A DNA stretch of 18,918 nucleotides from JBARRO01 sp049644265 (lineage in GTDB: Bacteria > Bacteroidota > Ignavibacteria > UBA10030), in NCBI GenBank assembly GCA_049644265.1, contig JBARRO010000263.1, positions 1 to 18,918 on the forward strand, written 5' to 3'. Position numbers and translations under genes: made by a program. Shown here piece by piece: positions 1 to 8,460 of the stretch; position 1 is the stretch's first letter; the number at the start of each line of letters is the position of its first letter. Below the pieces are notes generated by a model. It saw nothing but the letters and a program-made list of their open reading frames with translations, was not told the DNA's origin and searched no databases.

Positions 1-17
1 TTCCTGCAGATCTTCAT
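1..17 (-). CDS. 5' end of an unidentified gene (partial)
   Basis: A minus-strand ATG at 17-15 is followed by four more full codons (MKICR) before the window ends. It is preceded by a strong Shine-Dalgarno sequence, GGGAGGAG, complementary to positions 23-30, with five bases of spacing. This is the same kind of ribosome binding site as the neighbouring gene at 147-836, which lies about 130 bp upstream on the same strand. Five residues cannot identify a product. The call rests only on the start codon and its binding site and could be a chance match. Confidence 0.5.
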
Positions 18-146
18 GGTCGCTCCTCCCCCCACCAACAGAAAGCCAACCCGCCTCCCCTGGTCAAAAATCCACCCGGCTGATCGTCCCGTCAACGACA
101 AGAAAACGCGTGAGGTGTTCACCGTAACCCATATAAAACAAGTCTA

Positions 147-836
147 TTAGCGCACGATCTTAAAGCCGATATACCCGTTTTTCGTGGCTCCCCAGATTCT
201 TAACCAGATGGGTAGCATCATTTCCATGCCGCGGGATGCAGAAATGTCTCCAAGATCCATGATATCCTCCCAGCCAAACTGTTGGAGCACGCGAGTGACC
301 TCTGCTTTCGCTGAAGGATCGTTTCCCGCCACAAACATCGTGGGACTCCCACCCGACCTCCCGGCGTTCACCATGACCTCGCAGTTCACAATATTCAGTG
401 ACTTCACCACGTGCGCGTCCGGAAGGGCCTTCTGCACCTCCTCTCCCACCGAGTTTGTGTTGGAGAGTTGAGGGATAAGCGATGGGGGCATTCCCTTGGA
501 AAAATCGAGTGGGTTTGAGATGTCGACGACGGTTTTCCCCTTGAAGTCTTGCGGATTTGCAAGCTTGACCGCATCAACGCTCACATTCCCTTTTGTGCAG
601 AGGAATATAAGCTCGCCAAACTTTGTTGCATCCGCGAACGAGCCCAGTTTCACGTTGGGGTGCTTTTTGTGCCACTCGCTGAAGGGCGGCAACCCCATCG
701 GCGACAGTTCCCGCTGCGCCTGCGTTTTGTTTACGTCCCGTGTGCCGACCATAACCTGGTAGCCAAGGTCAAGAAGTTTTGCGGCGATAATTTGGCCGAC
801 AACGCCCGTGCCCAGAATTCCGATGTTTCTTGCCAT
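147..836 (-). CDS. NADP oxidoreductase, F420-dependent reductase-like (Rossmann fold)
   Basis: The 229-residue protein starts with a dinucleotide-binding Rossmann motif, GTGVVG at residues 9-14. The second strand ends in GTRD (31-34), where Thr and Arg commonly bind the 2'-phosphate of NADP. VVDISNPLDF and the later KSLNIVNCEVM resemble the F420_oxidored family (NADPH:F420 reductases and relatives). The family transfers hydride between NADP(H) and a deazaflavin or another acceptor; whether this organism makes F420 cannot be told here, so the substrate is open. Length is normal and the protein should be cytosolic. The start is well supported by AGGAGGAA (complement of 842-849) five bases upstream. 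It lies about 250 bp downstream of gyrA on the same strand and is probably transcribed separately. Confidence 0.8.
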   Translation of the reverse strand: MARNIGILGTGVVGQIIAAKLLDLGYQVMVGTRDVNKTQAQRELSPMGLPPFSEWHKKHPNVKLGSFADATKFGELIFLCTKGNVSVDAVKLANPQDFKGKTVVDISNPLDFSKGMPPSLIPQLSNTNSVGEEVQKALPDAHVVKSLNIVNCEVMVNAGRSGGSPTMFVAGNDPSAKAEVTRVLQQFGWEDIMDLGDISASRGMEMMLPIWLRIWGATKNGYIGFKIVR

Positions 837-1089
837 CGTGGTTCCTCCTGTTCATAACCAACTGGATGAAGTGAATTATCAAACACTCTTCAGTTCTTCC
901 TGTCTGACAACACGCAAACGTTAGAACGAAATAGTCGGTCAAATATTGTGTAACCAACTCTTTCGGAGCTGGTGCTCTCGGTTTGACAAAAACGACAAGC
1001 TTAGGTTTGTAAAGCGGAGTTATTCGAGTGGGCGGGGCGGTGAAGCGTGTCGCTCTTGATGCTATCACGCACCCCCGATTTGTCGCGTT
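837..1089. other. gyrA to oxidoreductase intergenic spacer
   Basis: This 253-bp spacer separates the gyrA stop from the downstream minus-strand oxidoreductase. It should hold the gyrA transcript end and the oxidoreductase promoter, but I see no clean hairpin plus T-tract and no convincing minus-strand promoter. A weak minus-strand ACAAAC/GCTTGT stem followed by a T-rich run lies near 983-1012. Overlapping it on the plus strand are TTGACA (983-988) and TAGGTTTG (1002-1009), which point into the antisense of gyrA. Confidence 0.4.
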
Positions 1090-3639
1090 CTACTTCTTCC
1101 CTTTTTTCTTATCCGGTACCGACTTCGTTTGGCGTGCCTTAGGTTTCGACGATTCTTTCACTTCACCCTTGCCGTTCTTTTCGCTCCCATTACCCAAACC
1201 CTCTCCTTCATCCTCTTCTGCAACGACCGCAGCAACATCCGCGACGGTATCTTCATCGCTGAGCCGTATCAATCGCACTCCCTGCGTATTCCTTCCCGCA
1301 ACCCGGATATCGGACGCGTGCTGGCGAATCACCATTCCGTTTGTCGTGACAACGACAACGTCGTCCGTCTCGACCACCTCTTTGATGGCGATCATCAAAC
1401 CCGTCTTGTCGGACGTCTTAACAGTAATGATTCCTTTGCCTCCGCGATGGCTGACGCGATATTCGTCTTCATCGCTTCGCTTGCCGAATCCTTTTTCCGT
1501 TGCGACAAGAATTGTCGTTCCCTTCCGGCCAAGCGTAATTGTGCCCACGACCTTGTCTCCCTTGGCCAGCCGAATACCCCGCACTCCCGCAGCAGACCGG
1601 CCCATCGGCCGGATCTCATCCTCGCGGAAACGGATTGCCATGCCTTCGCGCGTTCCGATGATGATGTCCTGCTTGCCGTCCGTCAGCTTGACGTCCTTCA
1701 GGGCATCTTTGTCTTTCAGGTTGGCCGCCGTGATGCCGTTCTTTCGTGGATTGCTGAATTCTGAAAGCAGGACTTTCTTGATAATCCCCTGCTCTGAAAC
1801 CATAACGACGTAGTGTTTGTCGTCGAATTCTTTTACAGCGATAAAGGATGCGATGATCTCGTCCGGCGCTTTTGTGATCAGATTGTTGATCGATTTTCCT
1901 TTTGCCGTCCTCCCGCCTTCCGGAATCTCGAAAACTTTGAGCCAGTAACATCGGCCCTTATTCGTAAAGATGAGGATGTAGTTGTGCGTACTCGCAACGA
2001 ACATGTGCTCCAGGAAGTCGTCCTCGCGTGTTGCGGCCCCTGTGACACCCTTGCCTCCGCGCGTTTGCCGGCGGTAGCCCGAAACGGGGAACCGTTTAAT
2101 GAATCCGCCGTGACTGATCGTAATCACGACTTCTTCCTCAGCGATCATGTCCTCGATGTTGAATTCCTCGGCCTTGTAGACAATCTCCGTTCTGCGGTCA
2201 TCTGCATATTTCGTCTTCACATCCATCAGCTCCTCCTCAATCATTCTCATCTGGAGGGGCTTGCTTTTCAGGATGGCCTTGAGTTTCTCAATAAGCTTGA
2301 TGGTATCCCGGTATTCTTCTTCGACTTTCTTCCGCTCAAGCCCTGTCAATTTCTGCAGGCGCATATCGAGGATTGCCTTGGCCTGAATCTCCGAGAGCTT
2401 GAACTTCTTCATCAAGCCCTCCCTCGCCGCGTCAACGTCCTTGGAAGCTTTGATCAGTCTGATCACCGCATCGATATTGTCGAGTGCGATGATATATCCT
2501 TCAAGGATGTGCGCCCGCTTCTCTGCCTCATCGAGCTCAAATTTTGTCCTGCGGACAATAACGTTGTTCCGATGCTCGATGAAGTGCCGGATCATCTCGC
2601 GCAGCGTCAACACCTGCGGCCGCCCGTCGACAAGCGCGAGCATAATCACGCCAAACGTCGTTTGCATCTGCGTATGGCGGTACAGGTTGTTCAGCACGAC
2701 TTCTGCATTTGCGTCGCGTTTCAGCTCGATGACGACTCGTAGTCCGTCGCGGTCCGACTCATCCCGGATGTCCGCGATGTCCTCAATCTTTTTCTCTCCG
2801 ACAAGATCCGCGATTTTTTCGATCAGGCTTGCCTTGTTGACCTGGTACGGCAGCTCTGTCACCACGATGCGCTGACGGTCTGCCTTCCCGGTTTCAACGT
2901 TCGCTTTCGCCCGTATCACAATACGTCCCCGGCCCGTCGTATACGCTTCTTTCACCCCCTCGTAGCCATAGATAATTCCACCCGTCGGAAAATCCGGCGC
3001 AACGATGTGCTTCATCAGCTTTTCGTTTGAAATCCCCGAATCTTTGATGTAGGCAATACATCCTTCAACAACTTCTTTCAGGTTGTGCGGAGGGATGTTG
3101 GTTGCCATGCCCACCGCGATTCCGCTTGTACCGTTGCAGAGAAGATTCGGGATCAGGGCCGGAAGAACCGTGGGCTCCTGAAGGGTGTCGTCAAAGTTTG
3201 GAGCAAAATCGACGGTGTTCTTCTCGAGGTCACGGAGCATTTCCTCGGCAACCCGCGTGAGACGCGCTTCGGTGTACCTCATCGCTGCCGGCGAGTCTCC
3301 GTCGACAGACCCAAAGTTTCCCTGTCCGTCAACAAGCATGTACCGCATGGAGAAATCCTGCGCCATGCGAACCATGGTGTCGTACACGGCGGTATCTCCA
3401 TGCGGATGATACTTGCCGAGCACCTCTCCGACGATGCGCGCGCTTTTCTTGTAGGCGCGGTTGCTCGCAAGGCCCAGGCCCTGCATTCCATACAGCACGC
3501 GTCGGTGAACCGGCTTCAGTCCGTCCCGCACGTCTGGAAGTGCGCGCGCAACAATGACCGACATCGAATAATCGATGTACGAGCCCTTCATCTCTTCTTC
3601 AATATCAACCGGGACTATTTTCTCATTCACCTGAGCCAT
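1090..3639 (-). CDS. gyrA: DNA gyrase subunit A
   Basis: GyrA is the DNA-cleaving subunit of the A2B2 gyrase that introduces negative supercoils. At 849 residues it is full length. The N-terminal breakage-reunion domain carries HRRVLYGM at 45-52, the quinolone-determining segment GDTAVYD at 81-87 (Thr83 where E. coli has Ser83) and catalytic Tyr122 in AAMRYTE, the same number as in E. coli. The C-terminal beta-pinwheel carries a GyrA box, QTRGGKG at 525-531, which separates it from ParC; the box has Thr where the consensus has Arg or Lys. The tail is acidic and then Lys-rich. AGAAGG (complement of 3644-3649) supports the start. It follows gyrB by 40 bp, so the pair is probably one operon. Confidence 0.98.
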   Translation of the reverse strand: MAQVNEKIVPVDIEEEMKGSYIDYSMSVIVARALPDVRDGLKPVHRRVLYGMQGLGLASNRAYKKSARIVGEVLGKYHPHGDTAVYDTMVRMAQDFSMRYMLVDGQGNFGSVDGDSPAAMRYTEARLTRVAEEMLRDLEKNTVDFAPNFDDTLQEPTVLPALIPNLLCNGTSGIAVGMATNIPPHNLKEVVEGCIAYIKDSGISNEKLMKHIVAPDFPTGGIIYGYEGVKEAYTTGRGRIVIRAKANVETGKADRQRIVVTELPYQVNKASLIEKIADLVGEKKIEDIADIRDESDRDGLRVVIELKRDANAEVVLNNLYRHTQMQTTFGVIMLALVDGRPQVLTLREMIRHFIEHRNNVIVRRTKFELDEAEKRAHILEGYIIALDNIDAVIRLIKASKDVDAAREGLMKKFKLSEIQAKAILDMRLQKLTGLERKKVEEEYRDTIKLIEKLKAILKSKPLQMRMIEEELMDVKTKYADDRRTEIVYKAEEFNIEDMIAEEEVVITISHGGFIKRFPVSGYRRQTRGGKGVTGAATREDDFLEHMFVASTHNYILIFTNKGRCYWLKVFEIPEGGRTAKGKSINNLITKAPDEIIASFIAVKEFDDKHYVVMVSEQGIIKKVLLSEFSNPRKNGITAANLKDKDALKDVKLTDGKQDIIIGTREGMAIRFREDEIRPMGRSAAGVRGIRLAKGDKVVGTITLGRKGTTILVATEKGFGKRSDEDEYRVSHRGGKGIITVKTSDKTGLMIAIKEVVETDDVVVVTTNGMVIRQHASDIRVAGRNTQGVRLIRLSDEDTVADVAAVVAEEDEGEGLGNGSEKNGKGEVKESSKPKARQTKSVPDKKKGKK

Positions 3640-3679
3640 AACACCTTCTAAATTGTGACAACTCCTTCAATAGCGTGAC

Positions 3680-5749
3680 TCAAACATCCAGATTTCGGAC
3701 GTACTTCGCATTCTTTTCGATGAACTCCCTGCGTGGTTCCACTTCATCTCCCATTAACATCGAAAAAGTCCTGTCCGCATCGGCGGCGTTCTCAATGGTA
3801 ACCTGGAGGACCGTTCGCGTGTCCGGATTCATCGTTGTACCCCAAAGCTGTTCCGGATTCATCTCCCCAAGTCCTTTGAATCGGGAAATCACGATCCCGT
3901 CAGACCTGACCACCACACCCCCCTCACTCTCCGCGGCTGTCTCCTCCGGCTCTTCTTTCTCCGACTTGGACTTCTTTTCACTTTTCAGTCTCTTGATGAT
4001 TTCGTCCCGCTCCTCCTCGTCAAATGCATATAACTCATGTTTCCCCCTCTTGAGCTTGTAGAGCGGCGGCTGGGCAATGTACAGATGGCCCAGTTCAATC
4101 AACGGCTTCATGTATCGGAAGAATAGGGTTAAGAGCAATGTGCGAATGTGTGATCCATCCACGTCGGCGTCGCACATGAGTATAATTTTTCCATACCGGA
4201 CTTTTGCCGGGTCGAAGTCTTCGTTGACCCCCGCCCCAATTGCGGTGAATATGGCGCGAATTTCTTCGTTCTCAAGGATCTTGTGAAGCCTCGCCTTCTC
4301 CACGTTCAGAATTTTTCCCTTCATCGGAAGAATCGCCTGGAATCGCCGGTCCCTCCCCTGCTTCGCGCTGCCCCCGGCAGAGTCTCCCTCAACGATGTAA
4401 AGCTCGCAATGTTCAGGATCGTCGATGGAGCAGTCGGCGAGCTTACCCGGCAATCCGCCCGAATCAAAGGCGTTTTTTCGCCGTGTGAGGTCGCGCGCTT
4501 TACGCGCGGCTTCGCGCCCTTCCGCTGCACGAAGACACTTGTCAATAATTCTCTTCCCATCCGGCGAGTTCTCCTCCAGCCAGTCGGCAAGCTGGGGACC
4601 CAGCACCGACTCCACAATGCTTTTGACTTCGCTGTTTCCGAGTTTTGTCTTTGTCTGCCCCTCAAACTGTGGCTCCGGCACTTTTACGCTCACGACCGCG
4701 GTCAAACCCTCGCGGAAATCATCGCCCGTAAGCTGGATTTTGTCGTCCTTCACCAGACCGTTCTTTGACGCGTAGTTGTTCAGCGTCCGCGTCAGAGCCG
4801 TCCGGAATCCGACAAGGTGCGTCCCTCCTTCGTGCGTATTGATATTATTGACGTAGGTAAAAATATTTTCGTTGTACTGATCGTTGTATTGCAGCGCAAC
4901 CTCAACCTCGACCGTGCGGCCGTTTTCGTCTTTATCTTCGCCCTTGGCGTACATGACTTTCTTCATGATCGCCGGTCGCGTGGCGTCGATGTATTTCACA
5001 AACTCCACGATGCCGCCTTTAAAATGAAAGATCTCCTCCTGCTTGGATTTTCCCCGCAAGTCATTGATCCGAAGGGTTGCGTCCGGGTTCAGAAAGGCAA
5101 GCTCGCGAAGTCGTTCGGCCAACGTCTCGAACTTATACATCCGGTTCTTGAAGATCGTCGGGTCCGGCATGAACGTCACGAGCGTTCCCGTCCTTCCCTT
5201 CTCGGCTTTCCCTGTCATCTTTACGGGAGCCACCGGGTCCCCGCGTTTGTATTTCTGATAGAACGTTTTCCCATCCTTCCATACGGTCACTTCAAGCCAT
5301 TCGCTTAGAGCGTTGACGACCGACACTCCGACGCCATGCAGGCCTCCCGACACCTTGTACGTGTTTTTGTCAAACTTCCCGCCCGCGTGGAGCATCGTCA
5401 TAACCACTTCAAGCGCGGACTTTTTTTCCTCGGGATGTATATCGGTGGGAATTCCACGTCCGTCGTCCACAACGCTCACCGATCCGTCTTCGTTGATGGA
5501 AACGTCAATGTTCTTACAATAACCCGCCAGGGCCTCATCGATGGAGTTGTCAACGACTTCGTACACCAGGTGGTGCAGGCCGCGGGCGCTGACGTCGCCG
5601 ATATACATCGCGGGTCGTCGTCGGACCGCTTCAAGGCCCTTGAGAACGGTGATATCGTCGGCTGTGTATCCCTTCGAACTGCCGTTTCCCGGCCGGCCCT
5701 TCGGGAGCGTTTCCGTCTTTACCTCTTTCTTTTCCTTCGTTGTTGCCAT
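3680..5749 (-). CDS. gyrB: DNA gyrase subunit B
   Basis: GyrB is the ATPase subunit of gyrase. At 689 residues it is a short-form GyrB without the extra DNA-binding insert of many Proteobacteria. The GHKL ATPase domain shows EVVDNSIDEA (Asn68, Mg-binding), DDGRGIP at 95-101 and GGLHGVG at 135-141. The Toprim domain shows EGDSAGG at 454-460 and DADVDGSH at 527-534, and the C-terminal signature SRFKGLGEMNPEQLW starts near 622. Residues about 588-612 form a Lys/Glu/Ser-rich stretch between Toprim and that signature that looks like a flexible linker. GAGGAT (complement of 5751-5756) precedes the start. The gene follows dciA by 12 bp and precedes gyrA by 40 bp. Confidence 0.98.
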   Translation of the reverse strand: MATTKEKKEVKTETLPKGRPGNGSSKGYTADDITVLKGLEAVRRRPAMYIGDVSARGLHHLVYEVVDNSIDEALAGYCKNIDVSINEDGSVSVVDDGRGIPTDIHPEEKKSALEVVMTMLHAGGKFDKNTYKVSGGLHGVGVSVVNALSEWLEVTVWKDGKTFYQKYKRGDPVAPVKMTGKAEKGRTGTLVTFMPDPTIFKNRMYKFETLAERLRELAFLNPDATLRINDLRGKSKQEEIFHFKGGIVEFVKYIDATRPAIMKKVMYAKGEDKDENGRTVEVEVALQYNDQYNENIFTYVNNINTHEGGTHLVGFRTALTRTLNNYASKNGLVKDDKIQLTGDDFREGLTAVVSVKVPEPQFEGQTKTKLGNSEVKSIVESVLGPQLADWLEENSPDGKRIIDKCLRAAEGREAARKARDLTRRKNAFDSGGLPGKLADCSIDDPEHCELYIVEGDSAGGSAKQGRDRRFQAILPMKGKILNVEKARLHKILENEEIRAIFTAIGAGVNEDFDPAKVRYGKIILMCDADVDGSHIRTLLLTLFFRYMKPLIELGHLYIAQPPLYKLKRGKHELYAFDEEERDEIIKRLKSEKKSKSEKEEPEETAAESEGGVVVRSDGIVISRFKGLGEMNPEQLWGTTMNPDTRTVLQVTIENAADADRTFSMLMGDEVEPRREFIEKNAKYVRNLDV

Positions 5750-5761
5750 AATCCTCGATCG

Positions 5762-6061
5762 CTATAAGAACTTGATGTCTTTGACAATCTTCGCGCCCAG
5801 TGCGCCGTTAAGTCTGTCGATAATTTCTTTCTTTCTCATTGTGAGCTCGTTGCGCCACGTGCTTGTTTTCACCCGAACCAGCAGAACCCCCTGCTGAATT
5901 TTCGTTGCGGACGTCATTTCTGCAATTCTGGTGCCCACAACCGCATTCCACTGCACCACGGCTTCGTATTCCTGCAGCTTTTTGTCGATTCCAAGGCCCT
6001 GGACCAACTCCCCAAGGGCGCTTCCCAGCGGCTTAATTGACGAACGTGGGTGCTTCGACAT
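5762..6061 (-). CDS. dciA: DciA-like protein (DUF721), replicative helicase loader family
   Basis: This 99-residue protein matches the DUF721/DciA pattern. It has an N-terminal helical lead (LGSALGELVQGLGIDKKL), the conserved W-x-x-V-VG segment (WNAVVGTRIAEMT at about 38-50), then the strand-rich GVLLVRVKTSTWRNEL core. DciA is known as the widespread bacterial partner of the DnaB replicative helicase, needed to load it where DnaC or DnaI is absent. Its place between recF and gyrB in the origin cluster fits that role. The ATG at 6061-6059 lies inside the 3' end of recF, giving a 29-bp overlap that suggests translational coupling. Family assignment is by pattern only. Confidence 0.85.
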   Translation of the reverse strand: MSKHPRSSIKPLGSALGELVQGLGIDKKLQEYEAVVQWNAVVGTRIAEMTSATKIQQGVLLVRVKTSTWRNELTMRKKEIIDRLNGALGAKIVKDIKFL

Positions 6062-7190
6062 GACTCACCGTTCCCCCCCTTACGAAATACCGTTGCCAAG
6101 AGCCATCCTGTGGACCTTGGCCGGAGATGGCCCGTTCATCGGTCGCAGTGATAAACGTCTGTCCGAGGGCCGTTGTGGCCGCGGCAAGCCGCCCGGCTCG
6201 TTCTTCGTCAAGCTCGCTGAACACATCGTCCAGCAAAAGAAGCGGCGTTTCCCGTCGACGATCTCGAAGGTAGGAGAATTCCGCGAGTTTCAATCCTACC
6301 AGGAATGTCTTGTGCTGTCCCTGCGACGCATATCTTCGCAAATCCATTCCATTGAGGCTTAGCGCAATTTCATCCCGGTGTGGACCGACGAGACTGGATC
6401 CCATCCTGCGCTCTTCCGCTTTTCTGCCGTCCAGCTCACGGCGAAAACTCTCTTCGATTGCTCCGATTAAAGAGCCCGCTTCGAATGGCACGTTGGACTC
6501 GTACGTCGTTTGTGGTCGCTCCGCGGAGCCGGCGATTTCTTCAATCGCCGCCGATACAAACGGCTGAAACTCCTCCAGGAATTCAACCCGCTTCTGGATT
6601 ACCTTTGCGCCGTGATTGACAAGACTCTCGTCCCACGGCTCGAGAAGATCCGAACAGTCGCTCCTGGAAATCTTTGCGTCGAGGAGGATCTTGTTTCGCT
6701 GTCTGACAATCCTCCGGTACTCAAGAAGGTTTTCGAAGTAGACGCTGCTTGCCTGAGAAAGAACGGTGTCGAGAAACTTTCTCCGGTCGACCGGCGCTCC
6801 GAACGTGATCGCTCCATGCTCGGGTGACAAAACAACAAGCGGAAACTGCCCGACAACCGAAGAGTGTTTTTCAACGCGAGCTTTATTGATAGCAATCGTT
6901 TTCTGGTTTTGTTCGGCGTCGAAATTTACAAGGACATCATACGATACTCCCTGGTCCGATAGAATCTCTCCGAAGATGGAAAAACTCTTCTTCCCCAGCT
7001 GAAGAACCGTTGCGTCCTGCGCCGTCGAGAAACTTTTCGTGAAGCACAGGTACGAGATGCCCTCGAGGATCGTCGTCTTCCCCTCTCCGTTCTTCCCGAG
7101 AAAAATATTCCATGAGGAGGAGCATTCGATTGAAGTTCCTGCATGGTTACGGACGTTTTCAAGCCGGAGTTTTTTCAGCCTCACTCGCAC
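6033..7190 (-). CDS. recF: DNA replication and repair protein RecF
   Basis: RecF is an SMC-like ABC ATPase that with RecO and RecR loads RecA at single-strand gaps. The 385-residue protein has Walker A GKNGEGKT at 32-39, the ABC signature ASQGQ at 288-292 followed by HKTFLVGLKLAE, and Walker B LLLLDD at 317-322 with the D-loop SELDEER. Length is slightly above the usual 350-375. The start used is GTG at 7190-7188, six bases after an AGAGG-like site; a second GTG two codons on is possible. The gene follows dnaN by 84 bp, a gap containing a strong hairpin, and overlaps dciA by 29 bp at its 3' end. Confidence 0.96.
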   Translation of the reverse strand: MRVRLKKLRLENVRNHAGTSIECSSSWNIFLGKNGEGKTTILEGISYLCFTKSFSTAQDATVLQLGKKSFSIFGEILSDQGVSYDVLVNFDAEQNQKTIAINKARVEKHSSVVGQFPLVVLSPEHGAITFGAPVDRRKFLDTVLSQASSVYFENLLEYRRIVRQRNKILLDAKISRSDCSDLLEPWDESLVNHGAKVIQKRVEFLEEFQPFVSAAIEEIAGSAERPQTTYESNVPFEAGSLIGAIEESFRRELDGRKAEERRMGSSLVGPHRDEIALSLNGMDLRRYASQGQHKTFLVGLKLAEFSYLRDRRRETPLLLLDDVFSELDEERAGRLAAATTALGQTFITATDERAISGQGPQDGSWQRYFVRGGTVSHVEAPTFVN

Positions 7191-7208
7191 TCACCCTCTT
7201 TTACAACA

Positions 7209-7245
7209 CGATAGCCCCACTCCCGTTCCTGAGATGGGGCTATCG
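7209..7245. repeat. perfect 11-bp inverted repeat between dnaN and recF
   Basis: CGATAGCCCCA (7209-7219) and TGGGGCTATCG (7235-7245) are exact reverse complements around a 15-base loop. On the minus-strand transcript this makes a stable hairpin just after the dnaN stop and about 19 bases upstream of the recF start. Neither side is followed by a T-run, so it is not a classical rho-independent terminator. It could stabilise the 3' end of the dnaN message, pause RNA polymerase, or limit recF expression; these roles are inference. Confidence 0.85.
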
Positions 7246-7274
7246 AGAAACAACCGTGTCGATCCGCGCCCTCG

Positions 7275-8390
7275 CTAAGCATTCAACCGCATTGGCATAA
7301 CCAGCATCAACACATCCTCGTTCTCTCGCATTGCCGCCGGCGTAATAATTGCGGCCTTGACCGCGCTGCTGAACTTAAACGTGACATCGTCAGACTCAAT
7401 ATGCGAGAGAATGTCGACGATGTAGGTTGAGTTGAACCCTATTTCCAGTTCCTCGGCATCATAGTGACAGGGAATTTTCTCCCGCGCTTCTCCTCCAAAA
7501 TCCACGTCCTCTGCGGCAATCTTCAGCTCGTTTTTCTTCACTGAAAAACGCACCTGGTGTGTTGTGGAGCTGGAATACAGCGACACGCGCCGGACCGACG
7601 CAAGCAACACATCTCTGCTCACCGTCAGTCTTTTCTCGTTGTCAAGGGGAATCACAGACTCGTAGTTGGGGTAGCTTTCTTCGATGAGGCGTGAAGTCAG
7701 GGTAATGTTGCCAAAAGAGAACTGGATGTGCGTCGCATCCACGGCAATCGTATTGCTCCCTTCGGCAATGCTTCGCGCTACAAGATGGAGCGCTTTTGCA
7801 GGGATAATAATGTCTTTCTTGAGTTTCGATGGCTTAAGTCCGGTAAAGTTGATTCTCACCAATCGGTGTCCGTCGGTTGCTACTGCACGAAGCTCGCTGG
7901 TTTTCAGTTGCAGCAGCACACCTGTCATCGAAGGGCGAAGTTCATCGGTGCTTACCGAGAAAACCGTCCTGTTAATCATGCCGCTCAGCAAGCCGCTATC
8001 GAGAACAATTTCGTCTTCGGCTTTAAACTGCGGGATTGCGGGAAATTCCTCGCTTGATTCTCCCACAAGATTGTATTCTCCGCTCTCTGTGATCATCTTG
8101 ATTTTGTTTCCTGCCTGGTCAGCATGAAATATCAGTTGTAACTCCGGGAGAGCACGGATCGTGTCCATCACTCGTTTTGCAGGAACCGCAATAGTTCCGT
8201 CCTCGGCACCCTTCACTTCGATTGTGGCAGACATGGATACTTCAAGATCTGTCCCGACAATCCGGAGGGTGTTTTTGTTGAGGGTGAACAGGATGTTCTC
8301 GAGGATTGGAAGCGTTGACTTCGACGGAACGACTCCACTCACTCGTGTGAGCGCTTTCTGCAGTTCATTGCTGGCAACGGTGAATTTCAT
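7275..8390 (-). CDS. dnaN: DNA polymerase III beta sliding clamp
   Basis: DnaN forms the dimeric ring that tethers DNA polymerase III to DNA. The 371-residue protein starts MKFTVASNELQKALTRVSG and contains LPILENILF, as is usual for the first clamp domain. The middle domain has SVSTDELRPSMTGVLL and ATDGHRLVRI. It ends in the conserved LVMPMRLN, which forms part of the hydrophobic pocket that binds clamp-interacting peptides. The start is supported by AGGAG (complement of 8399-8403) about eight bases upstream. It lies downstream of dnaA, separated by 473 bp rather than the short gap seen in many genomes, so it probably has its own promoter in that spacer. Confidence 0.98.
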   Translation of the reverse strand: MKFTVASNELQKALTRVSGVVPSKSTLPILENILFTLNKNTLRIVGTDLEVSMSATIEVKGAEDGTIAVPAKRVMDTIRALPELQLIFHADQAGNKIKMITESGEYNLVGESSEEFPAIPQFKAEDEIVLDSGLLSGMINRTVFSVSTDELRPSMTGVLLQLKTSELRAVATDGHRLVRINFTGLKPSKLKKDIIIPAKALHLVARSIAEGSNTIAVDATHIQFSFGNITLTSRLIEESYPNYESVIPLDNEKRLTVSRDVLLASVRRVSLYSSSTTHQVRFSVKKNELKIAAEDVDFGGEAREKIPCHYDAEELEIGFNSTYIVDILSHIESDDVTFKFSSAVKAAIITPAAMRENEDVLMLVMPMRLNA

Positions 8391-8460
8391 TACAGCGGCT
8401 CCTGAACAGGTGGTTTTGTATATTAGTCTAACATCTCAATTTACTGATATTTTGAAGGAT

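Noticed and set aside
983..1009. Plus-strand TTGACA and TAGGTTTG pair in the gyrA downstream spacer
   Set aside because: Looks like a promoter, but the spacing is only 16 bases and it would transcribe antisense to gyrA with no gene to serve. Kept only as a note in the spacer entry.
769..1068. Minus-strand 99-codon frame between gyrA and the oxidoreductase
   Set aside because: No conserved pattern, and it overlaps the oxidoreductase start in another frame; the latter has a strong ribosome binding site.
1813..2742. Long plus-strand frame (309 codons) antisense to gyrA
   Set aside because: It mirrors gyrA codon structure, has no family features and no start signal; gyrA is certain.
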